A stretch of 55,579 nucleotides of DNA from Spirochaetaceae bacterium UBA1306 (GCA_002307245.1 DBTW01000098.1:1-55579); one strand, 5' to 3'; shown: positions 9,136-18,497, counted from the first letter of the stretch. Translations and numbers: made by a program. The notes: generated from the sequence alone by a model not told the origin.

Positions 9136-10367
9136 CGCTTCCCTTGACGATCGACGCGGCGCAAGTCCCGGCCCGCGAGGTCTAGGGCGAAGGCGCTGCC
9201 CTCCCCTTCCAGGGCCTTAGCCCTACCCGTCCTGGGCTCGTAACCCGCCGCGAATTCCTCGAGCGACAGGCGCTGGCCCTCGTAGGCGGGGAAGAGGCTC
9301 CAGCGGAGGGCGAAGCCTGGATCGTGAGGCATGCCGTCGGAACCGAAGACCAGGTCCTCGCCCGGCACGAAGCCCGCCTGGTCGATCAGCATCCTGAAGG
9401 GATCGTTCTCGGCGAGATGCCGCGGGATCAGCCTATCCGCGAAAGCCGCGGAGTCGGCATTGAAATTGGGCTGCATGGAGAGGACGAAGCCTGCCGCCTT
9501 GCAGCGCCTCGCCTGGCCCAGGTCGATGAACTGCAGATGCTCGAGCCTGACCGAAGGTAGGCGCAGGCCGTCGCGGGCCAGTTCTTCGAGGCAGCGCAGG
9601 ACCTGCTCGGTGCAGCGATGCCCCAGGGCATGGGCCGACATCCCCAGGCCGAAGCCGGCTATTTCGGCGATCAGGCGCTTGAGGCCATCGTCGGAATAGA
9701 GCAAGGAGCCCGCTGAGCCGTCCAGGAAGGGCGCGTCTATTGATGCGCTCCTCGACCCGAGGGAGCCGTCGAGGTAGATCTTGATGCCTACGCAACGGCT
9801 CTTCGATTCGGGCGATAGCTCCTTGTAGATCTCTGGCGTCGCCCAGGGGACGATGCGGTCCGAGAAAGGCGGGGTCGACACGAGCTTCGCGGCTTCTTCC
9901 CCGGCTATGGTCATGTCGTCGAGGGAGCATATGCCCAGGGCCGCCATCTTGGACATGAAGGCCTCGAGCTTCGGGGCGTCGAGGCCCGCGACCCTGACGT
10001 AGAAGGCGAAGGTCTTGCCGATGTTGCTCTCGGCCCAGACAGGGTCGTCGGCCCGCTCACCGAGCTCGGGCCAGAGCGCGGCCGCCAGAGGCTTACCGCT
10101 CGGCGTGATGGCGAAGCCGTGAAGGCTCGAATTGATGACGATGGCCGGCGGGAGATCCTTAAGATCCCCCGCACCCAGGCACAGGCGATCCGTATGCCAG
10201 CCCGTCACGAGGCTCAAGCGGTCTCGGGGCAGGGACTTTAGGAGAGAGAAGGCCCCGGCCCCGTCGAGGGACTCGAGGCTCGGGCAGCCCTCCAGGGCCG
10301 CATAGAGGCTAACGTGCGAATGATGATCGTGCAGATAGGGAAGCCTAATAACCTTGCCGTCGCTCAC
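9132..10367 (-). CDS. Amidohydrolase (YtcJ-like), short form
   Basis: Metal-dependent amide or ester hydrolase of the amidohydrolase-3 group. The metal ligands are visible: HDHHSH at the very N-terminus, KIYLDGSLGS with a lysine candidate, HALGH and FGSDGMPHDP near the C-terminus. GTG 10367 is preferred: AAAGGA lies about 10 nt upstream and the start then falls 29 nt after the U32 gene instead of inside it. At 411 residues it is about 110 shorter than the relative at 28999-30573 and lacks most of the flanking beta-sandwich, so the barrel starts almost at the first residue. Substrate unknown. Confidence 0.82.
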   Translation of the reverse strand: MSDGKVIRLPYLHDHHSHVSLYAALEGCPSLESLDGAGAFSLLKSLPRDRLSLVTGWHTDRLCLGAGDLKDLPPAIVINSSLHGFAITPSGKPLAAALWPELGERADDPVWAESNIGKTFAFYVRVAGLDAPKLEAFMSKMAALGICSLDDMTIAGEEAAKLVSTPPFSDRIVPWATPEIYKELSPESKSRCVGIKIYLDGSLGSRSASIDAPFLDGSAGSLLYSDDGLKRLIAEIAGFGLGMSAHALGHRCTEQVLRCLEELARDGLRLPSVRLEHLQFIDLGQARRCKAAGFVLSMQPNFNADSAAFADRLIPRHLAENDPFRMLIDQAGFVPGEDLVFGSDGMPHDPGFALRWSLFPAYEGQRLSLEEFAAGYEPRTGRAKALEGEGSAFALDLAGRDLRRVDRQGKR

Positions 10368-10396
10368 GTCTCTGCTTTCCTTTCGGTTAATCTCGA

Positions 10397-12844
10397 TTAC
10401 CCTTGCGAATCGGGCTCGTCGCGCAGCACCGGCGCTCGAGGATCCCCGAAGACATAGCTTACGCAATCCTCGACGATTATGCGATACCGCCTATCGCGGT
10501 CGGAGATATCGGCCGACCAGCTCCTTCCGCAAGCGTCCGGGCAGGAACCCTTATGCAGGTGGTGCTTCTTGAGGCAGCCGAGGCTTTGGAAAAGAGGCGC
10601 CCATGCTAGCGGCCCGCCAGCTGCCTCGTCAGGCCCCGCCCCCGTCGCCTTCCGGTCCAGGGACTCCTCCTCGACATAGCGGTAGGCGAATTCGACTCGC
10701 GGCAGGAGCGAGGAAAGGCTCGCGAAAGCCGGGGCATTGGCCACGTAGAGGTTGAAGTCGAGGAAGAAGGACATCCTCGTCACAGCCTCCGGACTGTCGG
10801 CGGCGAGACCGCTCAGAAGCTCGCGGGCCAGGGCGATATGGTGGAGGGCCCCGAGGCCGACGACGATCGTCCGCGGCGCGTTTCCGCTTCCGCCCCCGCC
10901 CCCCTCGCCCCCCGGCGACAGGAAGGAGGAGACCCGCTCCTTTACGAGGCCGGCGTAGAGCTCGCGATCGGCGACCAGGGGCGCCAAGGGCAGGTAGGAG
11001 CGGCCTTCCCACGATGGCAGGGCTTCGCGGCCCGAGAGGTCACGAGGCAGCGCGAAGGGCATGCCCGCGGGCAGGCCCTCGCGGCGGAAGCTCAGGGCCG
11101 ATCGCGGCGGCGCGAGCCGGCCGTGCCCGGCCGGGCCGACGAAGGCGCGTTGCGCGATGCCATCGCCCAAGGCCTTAAGCGCCTCCTCGGCGAGCCGGGC
11201 CGTGCCCTCGGCATAGGCGGCTTCGGCGTCGGCGACGAGCCCCGCGGCCAGGGCGTAGATCCTGTTCTTCTCGCGCTTCAGGGCCGAGGGCGGGACGAAG
11301 AGCCAGGCGGCCGCCTCGGCGTCGAATTCCGGCGCGAGGCGGAAATCGGCCTCGCCCGATTCCGAGAAGACGCCGATGGCGCGCTCGAAGCCACCCGGGG
11401 CGCGGGCGCGGTCCATAGGCAGGCTTTCGGCGGCCTCGATCCGGGCGCGAGCCGCGCCCCGGCCCCCGCCGCAGCCCGGCAGCTCGAGGCTCGCGGCCAG
11501 GCACCCCTCGCCTAGCTCCAGGCTAAGGATCAAGTCTTCGCGATCCGGTTCGTATTCCTCGGGGCTCGGGACGCGCTTATCTTGCTCGCGCGAGGAAATG
11601 ATGCGGATCTCGTCGCCCGGGCGCAGCTCGGGCCCGGTTCCGGGACCGCGGCCGCCCTCGGTGGGAACGCTGATGGAGACTCGACTCCCCGCCCTTGCGC
11701 GCACGAGCTCCCGCCCGCCGTGGGCGTCGCGCAGTTCGAGGGCGGGGAAGCGCAGGGGGCGCGACTCATCGAGGCCCTGCGCGGTACCCTGCCCCTCCTT
11801 CCGCGAGCGTTCGAAGCCGAGGAGGCCGTCTCGCAGGCCCAGGGGCCTCTCGAGCTCCAGCTCGAGGGTCGGTCCATCGACCTTCGCGACTCGGCCGAGC
11901 CTGAGGCCGCGATGCCCGGGATAGCTCGAGTCGATGAGCCTCTCGCCCCCCCGCCCGCGGAGCCAGCCTTCGCTCGGCGACCTCGAGAAAGCGATCCGCG
12001 CGGCGTCTCGCCGCGCCTCCATCTCCTCTATGCCCGGGCCGCGGCCCTCGAGGCCGTCGAGGGCTCCCCTATAGAGGCGGGCGACGGCGTAGCAGTACTC
12101 GGGCGACTTCATCCGGCCCTCGACCTTGAGGCTGCATATCCCCGCCTCCGCCAGCTCGCGCAAGGACTCCGACAGATCGAGGTCGCGGCAGGAGAACCAG
12201 TAGCCTGTCCTGTCTTTTAGCTCCCCTGCCTCGGCGCGGTAATAGGAACGGCAGAGCTGGGCGCATTCGCCTCGGTTCCCCGAGCGGCCGAGGACTAGGC
12301 CCGAGGCCAGGCAGAGCCCGGAAAAGGAGTAGCAGAGCGCCCCATGGACGAAGGCCTCGAGCTCGAGGCCGCCCTCCTCGGCGCTCAGCTTACGCATCTC
12401 TTCCAGGCTCGTCTCGCGCGGTAGGACTATACGCGAGGCTCCGAGCTCGCGGGCTATCCGCGCGGCCTCGGCCCCTTGGACGGCCGCCTGGGTGGAGGCG
12501 TGTATGGCGATGCCCGGGTGCCGTTCGCGGATGAGGGCGGCCAGGCCCCAGTCCTGGACGATGATGGCGTCGGGCGGGAAGCGGCCCAGGAAGGCGAGGA
12601 GCCTCGCCGCGCCCCCGAGCTCGCCCTGGAGCAGCACCGTATTAAGGGCCGCGTAGAGTTTGACTCCGCGTTCGCGGGCGAGGCGGTGTAGGCGCCGGTA
12701 TTCGAGCCTATCGAAGTTCTTGGCCTGCCTGCGCGCCGAGAAGTCCGAAAAGCCGAGGTAGAGGGCGTCGGCGCCCCCCTCGATCGAGGCGAGGGCCGAC
12801 TCGAAGCCGCCGGCGGGCATGAGGAGCTCGGGAAGTCTATTCAT
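10397..12844 (-). CDS. U32 family peptidase / tRNA or rRNA hydroxylation-type protein
   Basis: U32 'peptidases' such as RlhA and TrhP are radical-type RNA hydroxylation factors, while others are collagenase-like. The N-terminal TIM-barrel part (about 5-270) has the family signature EAFVHGALC..SGLCLAS with cysteines near 172 and 179 and a following GECAQLC pair (about 195, 199), the Fe-S-type ligand set. A beta domain follows (290-400), and the C-terminal part (600-815) ends in a further Cys-containing segment. The total of about 815 residues is the long form with the extra DUF3656-like region. ATG 12844 (GTG 12847 in front) has no Shine-Dalgarno sequence. Confidence 0.87.
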   Translation of the reverse strand: MNRLPELLMPAGGFESALASIEGGADALYLGFSDFSARRQAKNFDRLEYRRLHRLARERGVKLYAALNTVLLQGELGGAARLLAFLGRFPPDAIIVQDWGLAALIRERHPGIAIHASTQAAVQGAEAARIARELGASRIVLPRETSLEEMRKLSAEEGGLELEAFVHGALCYSFSGLCLASGLVLGRSGNRGECAQLCRSYYRAEAGELKDRTGYWFSCRDLDLSESLRELAEAGICSLKVEGRMKSPEYCYAVARLYRGALDGLEGRGPGIEEMEARRDAARIAFSRSPSEGWLRGRGGERLIDSSYPGHRGLRLGRVAKVDGPTLELELERPLGLRDGLLGFERSRKEGQGTAQGLDESRPLRFPALELRDAHGGRELVRARAGSRVSISVPTEGGRGPGTGPELRPGDEIRIISSREQDKRVPSPEEYEPDREDLILSLELGEGCLAASLELPGCGGGRGAARARIEAAESLPMDRARAPGGFERAIGVFSESGEADFRLAPEFDAEAAAWLFVPPSALKREKNRIYALAAGLVADAEAAYAEGTARLAEEALKALGDGIAQRAFVGPAGHGRLAPPRSALSFRREGLPAGMPFALPRDLSGREALPSWEGRSYLPLAPLVADRELYAGLVKERVSSFLSPGGEGGGGGSGNAPRTIVVGLGALHHIALARELLSGLAADSPEAVTRMSFFLDFNLYVANAPAFASLSSLLPRVEFAYRYVEEESLDRKATGAGPDEAAGGPLAWAPLFQSLGCLKKHHLHKGSCPDACGRSWSADISDRDRRYRIIVEDCVSYVFGDPRAPVLRDEPDSQG

Positions 12845-12887
12845 CACGGATGATGCGATACCACGTAGCGCGGCGAAGGTCTAGCGC

Positions 12888-14138
12888 CTAGAGGCGCTTC
12901 TCGCCCTTCAGGGCGCGGGCCTCGGTCAGGTCCTGGCTCGACTCGAGGGTACCGAGGTAGCGCCCGTCCGCCCCTCGGACGGCGCGGTACTCGATGCGCA
13001 GGAAGCGACCGCCCAGCTCGAGCCAGAATTCCTCCCGGTCGCTCTCGCCCCGCCTGAAGGCCTCGATGATCGCGAGCACCCGGCCGACGCTTTTCGCGGG
13101 GTGGCAGTTCCGCACATCCCGCCCGATGACGGACGGGGACCGGACGAAGGCCCGGGACTCCCCGTTCGAGAAGTAGGCCACCCGGTCCTCGGCGTCGACG
13201 AAGGTCAGGTCGACGGGAAGGAGCTTGAGAATGGCGTCCAGGGCCTCGGGCGAGAGAGAGCCGCGATCGAGGGATATCCGGCCGGCTGACCTGCCCGGCC
13301 CGGCGGCCCAGCTCTCCGCGGGCTGGCCGGCGGGCCTCGAGGCCGAGGCCGCCTCCGCCTCGATCCCGGCCCTCGCGGCGTCGTCCAGGAAGCAGAAGCC
13401 CAGGGCCTTGGCTTCTTCGTACAGAGCGAGGCGCTCGGCTGCGGATAGGAGCCCGGCGGCGAGCGGGAACAGCAATTTCTCCTCGCGGAAGACGAGGGCG
13501 TTGGCGTCGAAGAAGAGCCTGCCCGCGAGGGCCCGCACCAGGGCCCGGGCATGCTCGCCGGCGGCGGGCGCGGGTGGCGCCAGGAGCTCGACCAGGTTCT
13601 CCAGGGCCTCGCGCACATCGTCGTGGAGAGCCCACATCAAGGCAAGGCAGCGGTGTCGGGGATATCGGGCCTCGATGCAGGGGAAGAGGATATTCTCCAT
13701 CTTCGCATAATGGAGGGCGACGGCGCGCATCTCGATCACCTCGAGGCGCAATCGGGCCAGCATCTCCGAGCTGGCGCCCTCCGATTCGGCGGCCAGGGCC
13801 GAGATGAGGGGCCGCATGCGATCGAGCCGCTGCAGCAACGCGGCGTTCTCAAGGACGAGGGAGCGGAAAAAAGGGTCGTCGGGCTCGAAGCGGATGGCGT
13901 CCAGGGACCGCGAGGCGAGCTTGATCAACTTTGAGACAATCGGCTTGAGGAGCTCGAGCTCGGTCCCCTCCTCGACCAGACCATGGACTGCGTCGATGAC
14001 GTCCCGTCCTTCCGTCCCGGCCAGGGCTCCCGAGACCGCGATGCCCTCATCTCGCGTTAGCGGCCGCTGAAGGAGGACGCGCCCGAGGCCGACCATGATC
14101 GCGCTCTTGCTTCCCGACAGGTCGATACTTGTTGCCAT
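12888..14138 (-). CDS. DUF438 / hemerythrin-like / PAS sensor protein
   Basis: Soluble sensor-like protein. An N-terminal helical DUF438-type domain (about 1-80) leads into a hemerythrin-like four-helix bundle (85-235) with iron ligands suggested by H143, E148, H172 and E219/E220. A PAS-10 type domain (about 305-405, including a conserved NCHP at 344-347) closes the protein. Proteins of this build are thought to sense oxygen, NO or redox state through a diiron site. No output domain is attached, so the partner is unknown. No Shine-Dalgarno precedes ATG 14138, but TATACT ends 6 nt before it. Confidence 0.85.
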   Translation of the reverse strand: MATSIDLSGSKSAIMVGLGRVLLQRPLTRDEGIAVSGALAGTEGRDVIDAVHGLVEEGTELELLKPIVSKLIKLASRSLDAIRFEPDDPFFRSLVLENAALLQRLDRMRPLISALAAESEGASSEMLARLRLEVIEMRAVALHYAKMENILFPCIEARYPRHRCLALMWALHDDVREALENLVELLAPPAPAAGEHARALVRALAGRLFFDANALVFREEKLLFPLAAGLLSAAERLALYEEAKALGFCFLDDAARAGIEAEAASASRPAGQPAESWAAGPGRSAGRISLDRGSLSPEALDAILKLLPVDLTFVDAEDRVAYFSNGESRAFVRSPSVIGRDVRNCHPAKSVGRVLAIIEAFRRGESDREEFWLELGGRFLRIEYRAVRGADGRYLGTLESSQDLTEARALKGEKRL

Positions 14139-14213
14139 AACACAAGTATATTCGATAAGGGCAGTATTATCCTCTTGAATACACTCCCGTTTCCATGCAA
14201 ATAATGTAATATC
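14139..14213. promoter_or_regulatory. Divergent promoter region, DUF438 and ABC-F genes
   Basis: 75 bp, AT-rich relative to its surroundings. Towards the minus gene the -10 box TATACT (plus-strand 14145-14150) ends 6 nt before its ATG. Towards the plus gene TAATAT ends 1 nt before the GTG at 14214, too close to be the -10 box for that start, so its promoter is not resolved. Neither gene has a Shine-Dalgarno sequence. Confidence 0.4.
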
Positions 14214-15848
14214 GTGATAAGCGTAACAGAACTCGCGCTAGCCTTCGGCGAACGCTACCTTTTCAAGGACGTGAACCTCAAGTTCACGCCCGGCAACTGC
14301 TATGGCATCATCGGGGCCAATGGCGCGGGGAAGTCCACCTTCCTGAAGCTCCTCTCGGGGGAGCTCAAGCCGGACAAGGGCGAGATATCCATAGGCTCGG
14401 GCAAGCGCATGGCAGTCCTCGCCCAGGACCACTTCGCCTTCGAGGAGTCGGGCGTCATCGACACGGTCATCATGGGCTGGTCCAAGCTGCATGCGGTGCG
14501 GTCCGAGCGGGTGGCCCTGTACGGAAAGTCCGACTTCAGCGAGGCGGACGGCATCCGCGCTGCCGAGCTCGAAGCCGAGTTCGCCGAGCTGGGCGGCTGG
14601 GAGGCCGAGGCCCAGGCCTCCGTCCTCCTCTCCGGCCTGGGCGTCCCAGAGGCCTCGCACGACAAGCTGATGAAGGAAGTCGACGAGGGCATCAAGGTCC
14701 GCGTCCTCCTCGCCCAGACCCTCTTCGGCGCCCCCGACATGCTCCTCCTCGACGAGCCCACGAACGGCCTCGACCTCGACTCGATCACCTGGCTCGAGGA
14801 CTATCTCATCGAGTTCCCGAACATAGTCATAGTCGTGTCCCACGACCGGCACTTCCTCAACGCCGTCTGCACCCATACCGTCGACATCGACTACGGCAAG
14901 ATGCGGATGTACTCGGGCAACTACGACTTCTGGTACAAGATGAACCGCATCCTCGTCCAGCAGCAGAAGGATCTCAAGAAGAAGAACGAGGAGAAGGCCA
15001 AGGACCTCAAGGAATTCATCCAGCGCTTCTCGGCGAACGCCTCGAAGAGCAAGCAGGCCACCTCCCGCAAGAAGATCCTCGAGAAGCTCGAGCTCGACGG
15101 CATCGCGCCATCGTCGCGCCGCTTCCCCTTCGTGGGCTTCAAGCCCGACCGGGACGTGGGGAACAACGTGGTCCGGGCCGAGGGGCTTTCCAAGAGCATC
15201 GAGGGGGCGAGCGTCCTCTCGGGCTTCGACCTCACGGTCAACCGCGGCGACAAGATCGCCTTCGTCGGCAAGGAGCACCTGTCCAAGACGGCCCTCTTCC
15301 AGATCCTCGCGGGCGAGGACGAGGACTTCGCCGGCTCCCTCGCCTGGGGCCAGACGATCACGAAATCCTACTTTCCCAAGGACAACACGAGGCTCTTCGA
15401 CTCCGACAGCTCCATCACGGAATGGCTGCAGCAGTACACGAGCTCGGACGACGAGACCTATGTCCGATCCTTCCTGGGACGAATGCTGTTCTCGGGCGAC
15501 GAGGCCCTGAAGCCCGTGCGCGTCCTCTCGGGCGGCGAGAAGGTGCGCTGCATACTCTCGAAGCTCATGCTCTCGGGGGCCAACTGCCTTATCCTCGACG
15601 AGCCCACCAACCACCTGGACCTCGAGGCCATCACCGCCCTCAACGACGGGCTGATCGAATTCGGCGGGGTCCTGCTCTTCGCGAGCCACGATCACGAGTT
15701 CGTCAACTCGATCGCCAACCGCATCGTCGAGATCTGCCCGGGCGGGGTCATAGACCGATTCTCGAGCTTCGACGACTACCTAGCCGATAAGCAGGTCTCG
15801 GAGCTGCGCGACCAGTACTACCAGGGCCACGTCATAGCGGAAATATAG
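14214..15848 (+). CDS. ABC-F family ATPase (YbiT-like), second site degenerate
   Basis: Soluble twin-ATPase of the ABC-F group, which act on the ribosome (translation factor or antibiotic protection). First domain: Walker A GANGAGKST (34-42), Walker B LLLDEPTNGLD (about 176-186); its signature is replaced by EGIKVRVLLAQ, as in YbiT. The inter-domain linker (240-300) is Lys-rich. Second domain: the Walker A position reads GKEHLSKT (about 350), lacking the GxxGxGK glycines, yet signature LSGGEKVR (about 438) and Walker B DEPTNHLD (461) are intact. GTG start fixed by the family-typical MISV beginning. Confidence 0.9.
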   Translation: MISVTELALAFGERYLFKDVNLKFTPGNCYGIIGANGAGKSTFLKLLSGELKPDKGEISIGSGKRMAVLAQDHFAFEESGVIDTVIMGWSKLHAVRSERVALYGKSDFSEADGIRAAELEAEFAELGGWEAEAQASVLLSGLGVPEASHDKLMKEVDEGIKVRVLLAQTLFGAPDMLLLDEPTNGLDLDSITWLEDYLIEFPNIVIVVSHDRHFLNAVCTHTVDIDYGKMRMYSGNYDFWYKMNRILVQQQKDLKKKNEEKAKDLKEFIQRFSANASKSKQATSRKKILEKLELDGIAPSSRRFPFVGFKPDRDVGNNVVRAEGLSKSIEGASVLSGFDLTVNRGDKIAFVGKEHLSKTALFQILAGEDEDFAGSLAWGQTITKSYFPKDNTRLFDSDSSITEWLQQYTSSDDETYVRSFLGRMLFSGDEALKPVRVLSGGEKVRCILSKLMLSGANCLILDEPTNHLDLEAITALNDGLIEFGGVLLFASHDHEFVNSIANRIVEICPGGVIDRFSSFDDYLADKQVSELRDQYYQGHVIAEI

Positions 15849-15865
15849 CCTGGGCCCGGGGGACT

Positions 15866-16234
15866 CTAGCGCGGATCCGGCTCGGCCAGCTTCTCGCAGG
15901 CTCTCTCCCAAAGCAGGGCGCTCGTGAGGTAATCCTCCCGCTGGGACTCGTAGGCCGTCTTGGAGAGGGCGCGGCATCGCTTGGCCGCCCGCTCGGCGAG
16001 GTTCCTGCCGGCCTGGTAACTCGGATCGCGCACGGACTCGATGGGGACCGTCCCCGGCAAGGCCTTCACGGGCAGGCCCGTCTTGCGGAACACGAGGTAG
16101 GCGAACTGAGAGGCGCATGTCCGCACCTTCTGCTCGTATTCCTTCCTACCCGAGGGACTGTATTGCAGGTATTGATGCTCCCGCAGGAGCATCTGTATGC
16201 CCATCAGCTCGGCGCAGAATTCAGCCCTATTCAT
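15866..16234 (-). CDS. Small helical protein of unknown function
   Basis: 122 residues, no signal peptide, no membrane segment, predicted mostly helical and basic, with four cysteines (C8, then in TCASQF, RCRAL and ACEKL). No family recognised. It lies between tyrS (upstream on the same strand, ending at 16267) and the convergent ABC-F gene. TATACT (plus-strand 16242-16247) ends 7 nt before the ATG, so it probably has its own promoter with a very short or absent leader. Codon use matches neighbours, so it is likely a real gene. Confidence 0.65.
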   Translation of the reverse strand: MNRAEFCAELMGIQMLLREHQYLQYSPSGRKEYEQKVRTCASQFAYLVFRKTGLPVKALPGTVPIESVRDPSYQAGRNLAERAAKRCRALSKTAYESQREDYLTSALLWERACEKLAEPDPR

Positions 16235-16266
16235 ACACCCTAGTATAGGCTAAAAAGCCTCGGGCG

Positions 16267-17508
16267 CTATTTGGCGACGACCCTAAAGACCCTTTTCTTG
16301 CCCGCCCGGAGGAAGAGGGCTCCCTCTGAGTCCAGCCAGGTGGCGTCGATCGAGGCCTTCTCGTCATCTACTTTACGGTCGTTGATCGTCGCCCCTCCCT
16401 GCTGGACGAGGCGCCGGGCCTCGCTCTTCGACGAGGACAGGCCGGCCAGCACGAAGAGCTCGAGCACGCCGATGCCCGCGGCGAGTTCGGAGCGCGGCAA
16501 CTCCCTCGACGGGACCTGGCTCATGTCGGCGCCCGAGCCGCCGGGGCCCCCGAAAGCCGCCTTGGCCGCGGCCAGGGCCCTGTCGGCCTCCTCCGCGCCG
16601 TGGATGAGGGAGGTGACCTCCCAGGCCAGCCTCGCCTTGGACTCGTTCAGCTCGGCGTCCTTCTTCGCGGCCAGCTCCTTGCAGAGGGCCGTCGGCAGGA
16701 AGGTGAAGAGGAGCAGGAAACGCTCGAGGTCGGCGTCGGCCACGTTGCGCCAGTATTGGAAGAAATCGTAGGGGCTGGTCATGGCCGGGTCGAGGAACAG
16801 GGCGCCCTTCTCGGTCTTGCCCATCTTCTTGCCGTCGGAGGTCATCACCAGGGGAAAGGTGAGGCCGAAGCACTCGGCCCCCTCGACGCGGCGGATGAGC
16901 TCGATGCCCGCGACGATATTGCCCCACTGGTCGTTGCCCCCGATCTGGAGGCGGCAGCCGTGGCGCTTGTAGAGCTGGAGGAAGTCGTAGCTCTGGAGGA
17001 GCTGGTAGTTGAACTCGATGAAGGTGAGGCCGGTCTCCATCCGCATCTTGTAAGCCTCGAAGGAAAGCATATGGTTGACCGAGAAGTGGCGGCCGATGTC
17101 GCGGAGGAAGTCGATGTAGTTGAGGTCGGCGAGCCAGTTCTTGTTGTTCTCGGAATACATCGTCCGGTCGTCGAGCTTGAGGAAGCGGTCGATCTGGCCG
17201 AGGAAGCGCTTGGCGTTGGCGTCGATCTCCTCGTAGCTGATGATCTGGCGCATCGAGGACTTGCCGGAGGGGTCGCCGATTCGGGCCGTCCCGCCGCCCA
17301 TGAGCACTATGGCATTATGGCCGGCCTCGTGGAGGTGCCGCATCGCAAAATAGGGGACCATGTGCCCGATATGAAGGCTGGGGCCGGTGGGATCGCAACC
17401 CTCGTAGAACGTGACCGGGCCTGAGTCCATGGCCTTGGAGAGGCCCTCGAGGTCGGTGCACTGCTGTATGAAGCCTCGTTCCTGGAGCGTCTGAAGCGCG
17501 CTATTCAT
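16267..17508 (-). CDS. tyrS: Tyrosine-tRNA ligase
   Basis: Charges tRNA-Tyr. Class I signature HIGH is exact (residues 46-49) and the KMSKS motif appears as KMGKT (about 230). The tyrosine pocket motifs YEGCDPTG and GGNDQWGN are present. A C-terminal S4 RNA-binding domain covers about 345-413 (SSSKSEARRLVQQGG). At 413 residues it is full length. GGAGG lies 5 nt before ATG 17508. It has its own promoter at 17529-17559 and is not cotranscribed by necessity with the upstream phosphatidyltransferase. Confidence 0.97.
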   Translation of the reverse strand: MNSALQTLQERGFIQQCTDLEGLSKAMDSGPVTFYEGCDPTGPSLHIGHMVPYFAMRHLHEAGHNAIVLMGGGTARIGDPSGKSSMRQIISYEEIDANAKRFLGQIDRFLKLDDRTMYSENNKNWLADLNYIDFLRDIGRHFSVNHMLSFEAYKMRMETGLTFIEFNYQLLQSYDFLQLYKRHGCRLQIGGNDQWGNIVAGIELIRRVEGAECFGLTFPLVMTSDGKKMGKTEKGALFLDPAMTSPYDFFQYWRNVADADLERFLLLFTFLPTALCKELAAKKDAELNESKARLAWEVTSLIHGAEEADRALAAAKAAFGGPGGSGADMSQVPSRELPRSELAAGIGVLELFVLAGLSSSKSEARRLVQQGGATINDRKVDDEKASIDATWLDSEGALFLRAGKKRVFRVVAK

Positions 17509-17528
17509 GCATTCCTCCGGATCGCCGT

Positions 17529-17559
17529 ATTATACCCGCGCGATCGGGACCCGCGTCAA
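17529..17559 (-). promoter_or_regulatory. tyrS promoter
   Basis: On the minus strand TTGACG (plus-strand 17554-17559) and TATAAT (17529-17534) are separated by 19 nt, or 18 nt if GTATAA is read. The -35 box overlaps the last codons of the upstream gene. Confidence 0.5.
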
Positions 17560-18497
17560 TCCTCGGCATATCTCCCGGAGCGGTACTTGAGATCCACGAG
17601 CTGCTGCGCAAGGAGCAGGAAGGCCGTGGCTATTGCCAGCGCGAAGCAGGCGAGGAAATAGAGCTCGATCTTTCCCGCTATCGCGAACGCGAGGAAATAG
17701 AGGACGTGCGCGCTCGGGCCCGTGAAGCTCCATAGCGACAGGATTGGCAGCATGGCCTCGGTATAGACTGACCTCGAACGCTCGGGCAGCGGCTCCTCGC
17801 AGGGAGACAGGGCGCGCAGGCGTGGCTGGCGCCCGGGCGTTTCGCGCGTTCGCCGCGCGCGGTCCGCGGCGTCGCACTGGAGGCGGAGGTACCAGTAATA
17901 GACTGTCCAGAGGGCCCGCTTGCTCCCCTTCGTGGAGGCCATGAAATCCCTCGCCGATTCGAGCTCTTCGAGGCCGTCGTCCGGCTTTCCGGCTACGGCG
18001 GCCGCGAAGCGCGTGATCGCCCGATCGTAGTACAGGCAGCTGAAGGCCGCGGCTAGGCCGCCGCCAGCGACCATACCAAGCGTAGGCCCGAGGGCGGCGC
18101 CGGAGTGGACGAGCCCGGCCAGGACGCCCGCGAGCACGAGCAGGTTGACCGCGTAGTCGGCTACGCCGTCGACGAGGCGCCCCTCGGGGGAATGGCGGCC
18201 CGAGAGCCTCGCGAGCTGGCCGTCCGCGCAATCGAAGCAATTGGAGGCCTGGAACAGGACGGCGCAGGCGAGGAAGGCCGCCTTGGTCCCGGGAAGGGCC
18301 GAGAGGCCCGCCGCCAGGCCGAGGAGCACGCTGATGAGGGTGACGGAATTGGGGCTCGCCCGCGTGAAGGACAGTGCCCAGGCGATAACGAAGCCTACCG
18401 GCCGGAAGATGAAGAGATCCACCGGGCCGTCCATTCCTCGGGGCTTCATCGATCGCTCGTAGGCGGAAAAGAAGGAGCCTTCCTTACAAATGTTCAT
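17556..18497 (-). CDS. CDP-alcohol phosphatidyltransferase family membrane protein
   Basis: Integral-membrane enzyme that joins a CDP-linked alcohol or lipid to an acceptor. The complete signature DxxDGxxARx8GxxxDxxxD is visible (about residues 89-114), with all three metal-binding aspartates and the final catalytic aspartate. Around six hydrophobic helices surround it. A long soluble insertion (about 170-260) separates the last helix pair, and the C-terminus is basic. Start uncertain: ATG 18497 has GAGG 6 nt upstream, ATG 18566 has GAGG 5 nt upstream and adds 23 residues. The alcohol substrate cannot be named. Divergent from the DedA gene. Confidence 0.85.
   Translation of the reverse strand: MNICKEGSFFSAYERSMKPRGMDGPVDLFIFRPVGFVIAWALSFTRASPNSVTLISVLLGLAAGLSALPGTKAAFLACAVLFQASNCFDCADGQLARLSGRHSPEGRLVDGVADYAVNLLVLAGVLAGLVHSGAALGPTLGMVAGGGLAAAFSCLYYDRAITRFAAAVAGKPDDGLEELESARDFMASTKGSKRALWTVYYWYLRLQCDAADRARRTRETPGRQPRLRALSPCEEPLPERSRSVYTEAMLPILSLWSFTGPSAHVLYFLAFAIAGKIELYFLACFALAIATAFLLLAQQLVDLKYRSGRYAED

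Noticed and set aside
14238..15695. 485-codon minus-strand frame opposite the ABC-F gene
   Set aside because: Antisense shadow of a strongly supported ABC-F gene; no recognisable domain.
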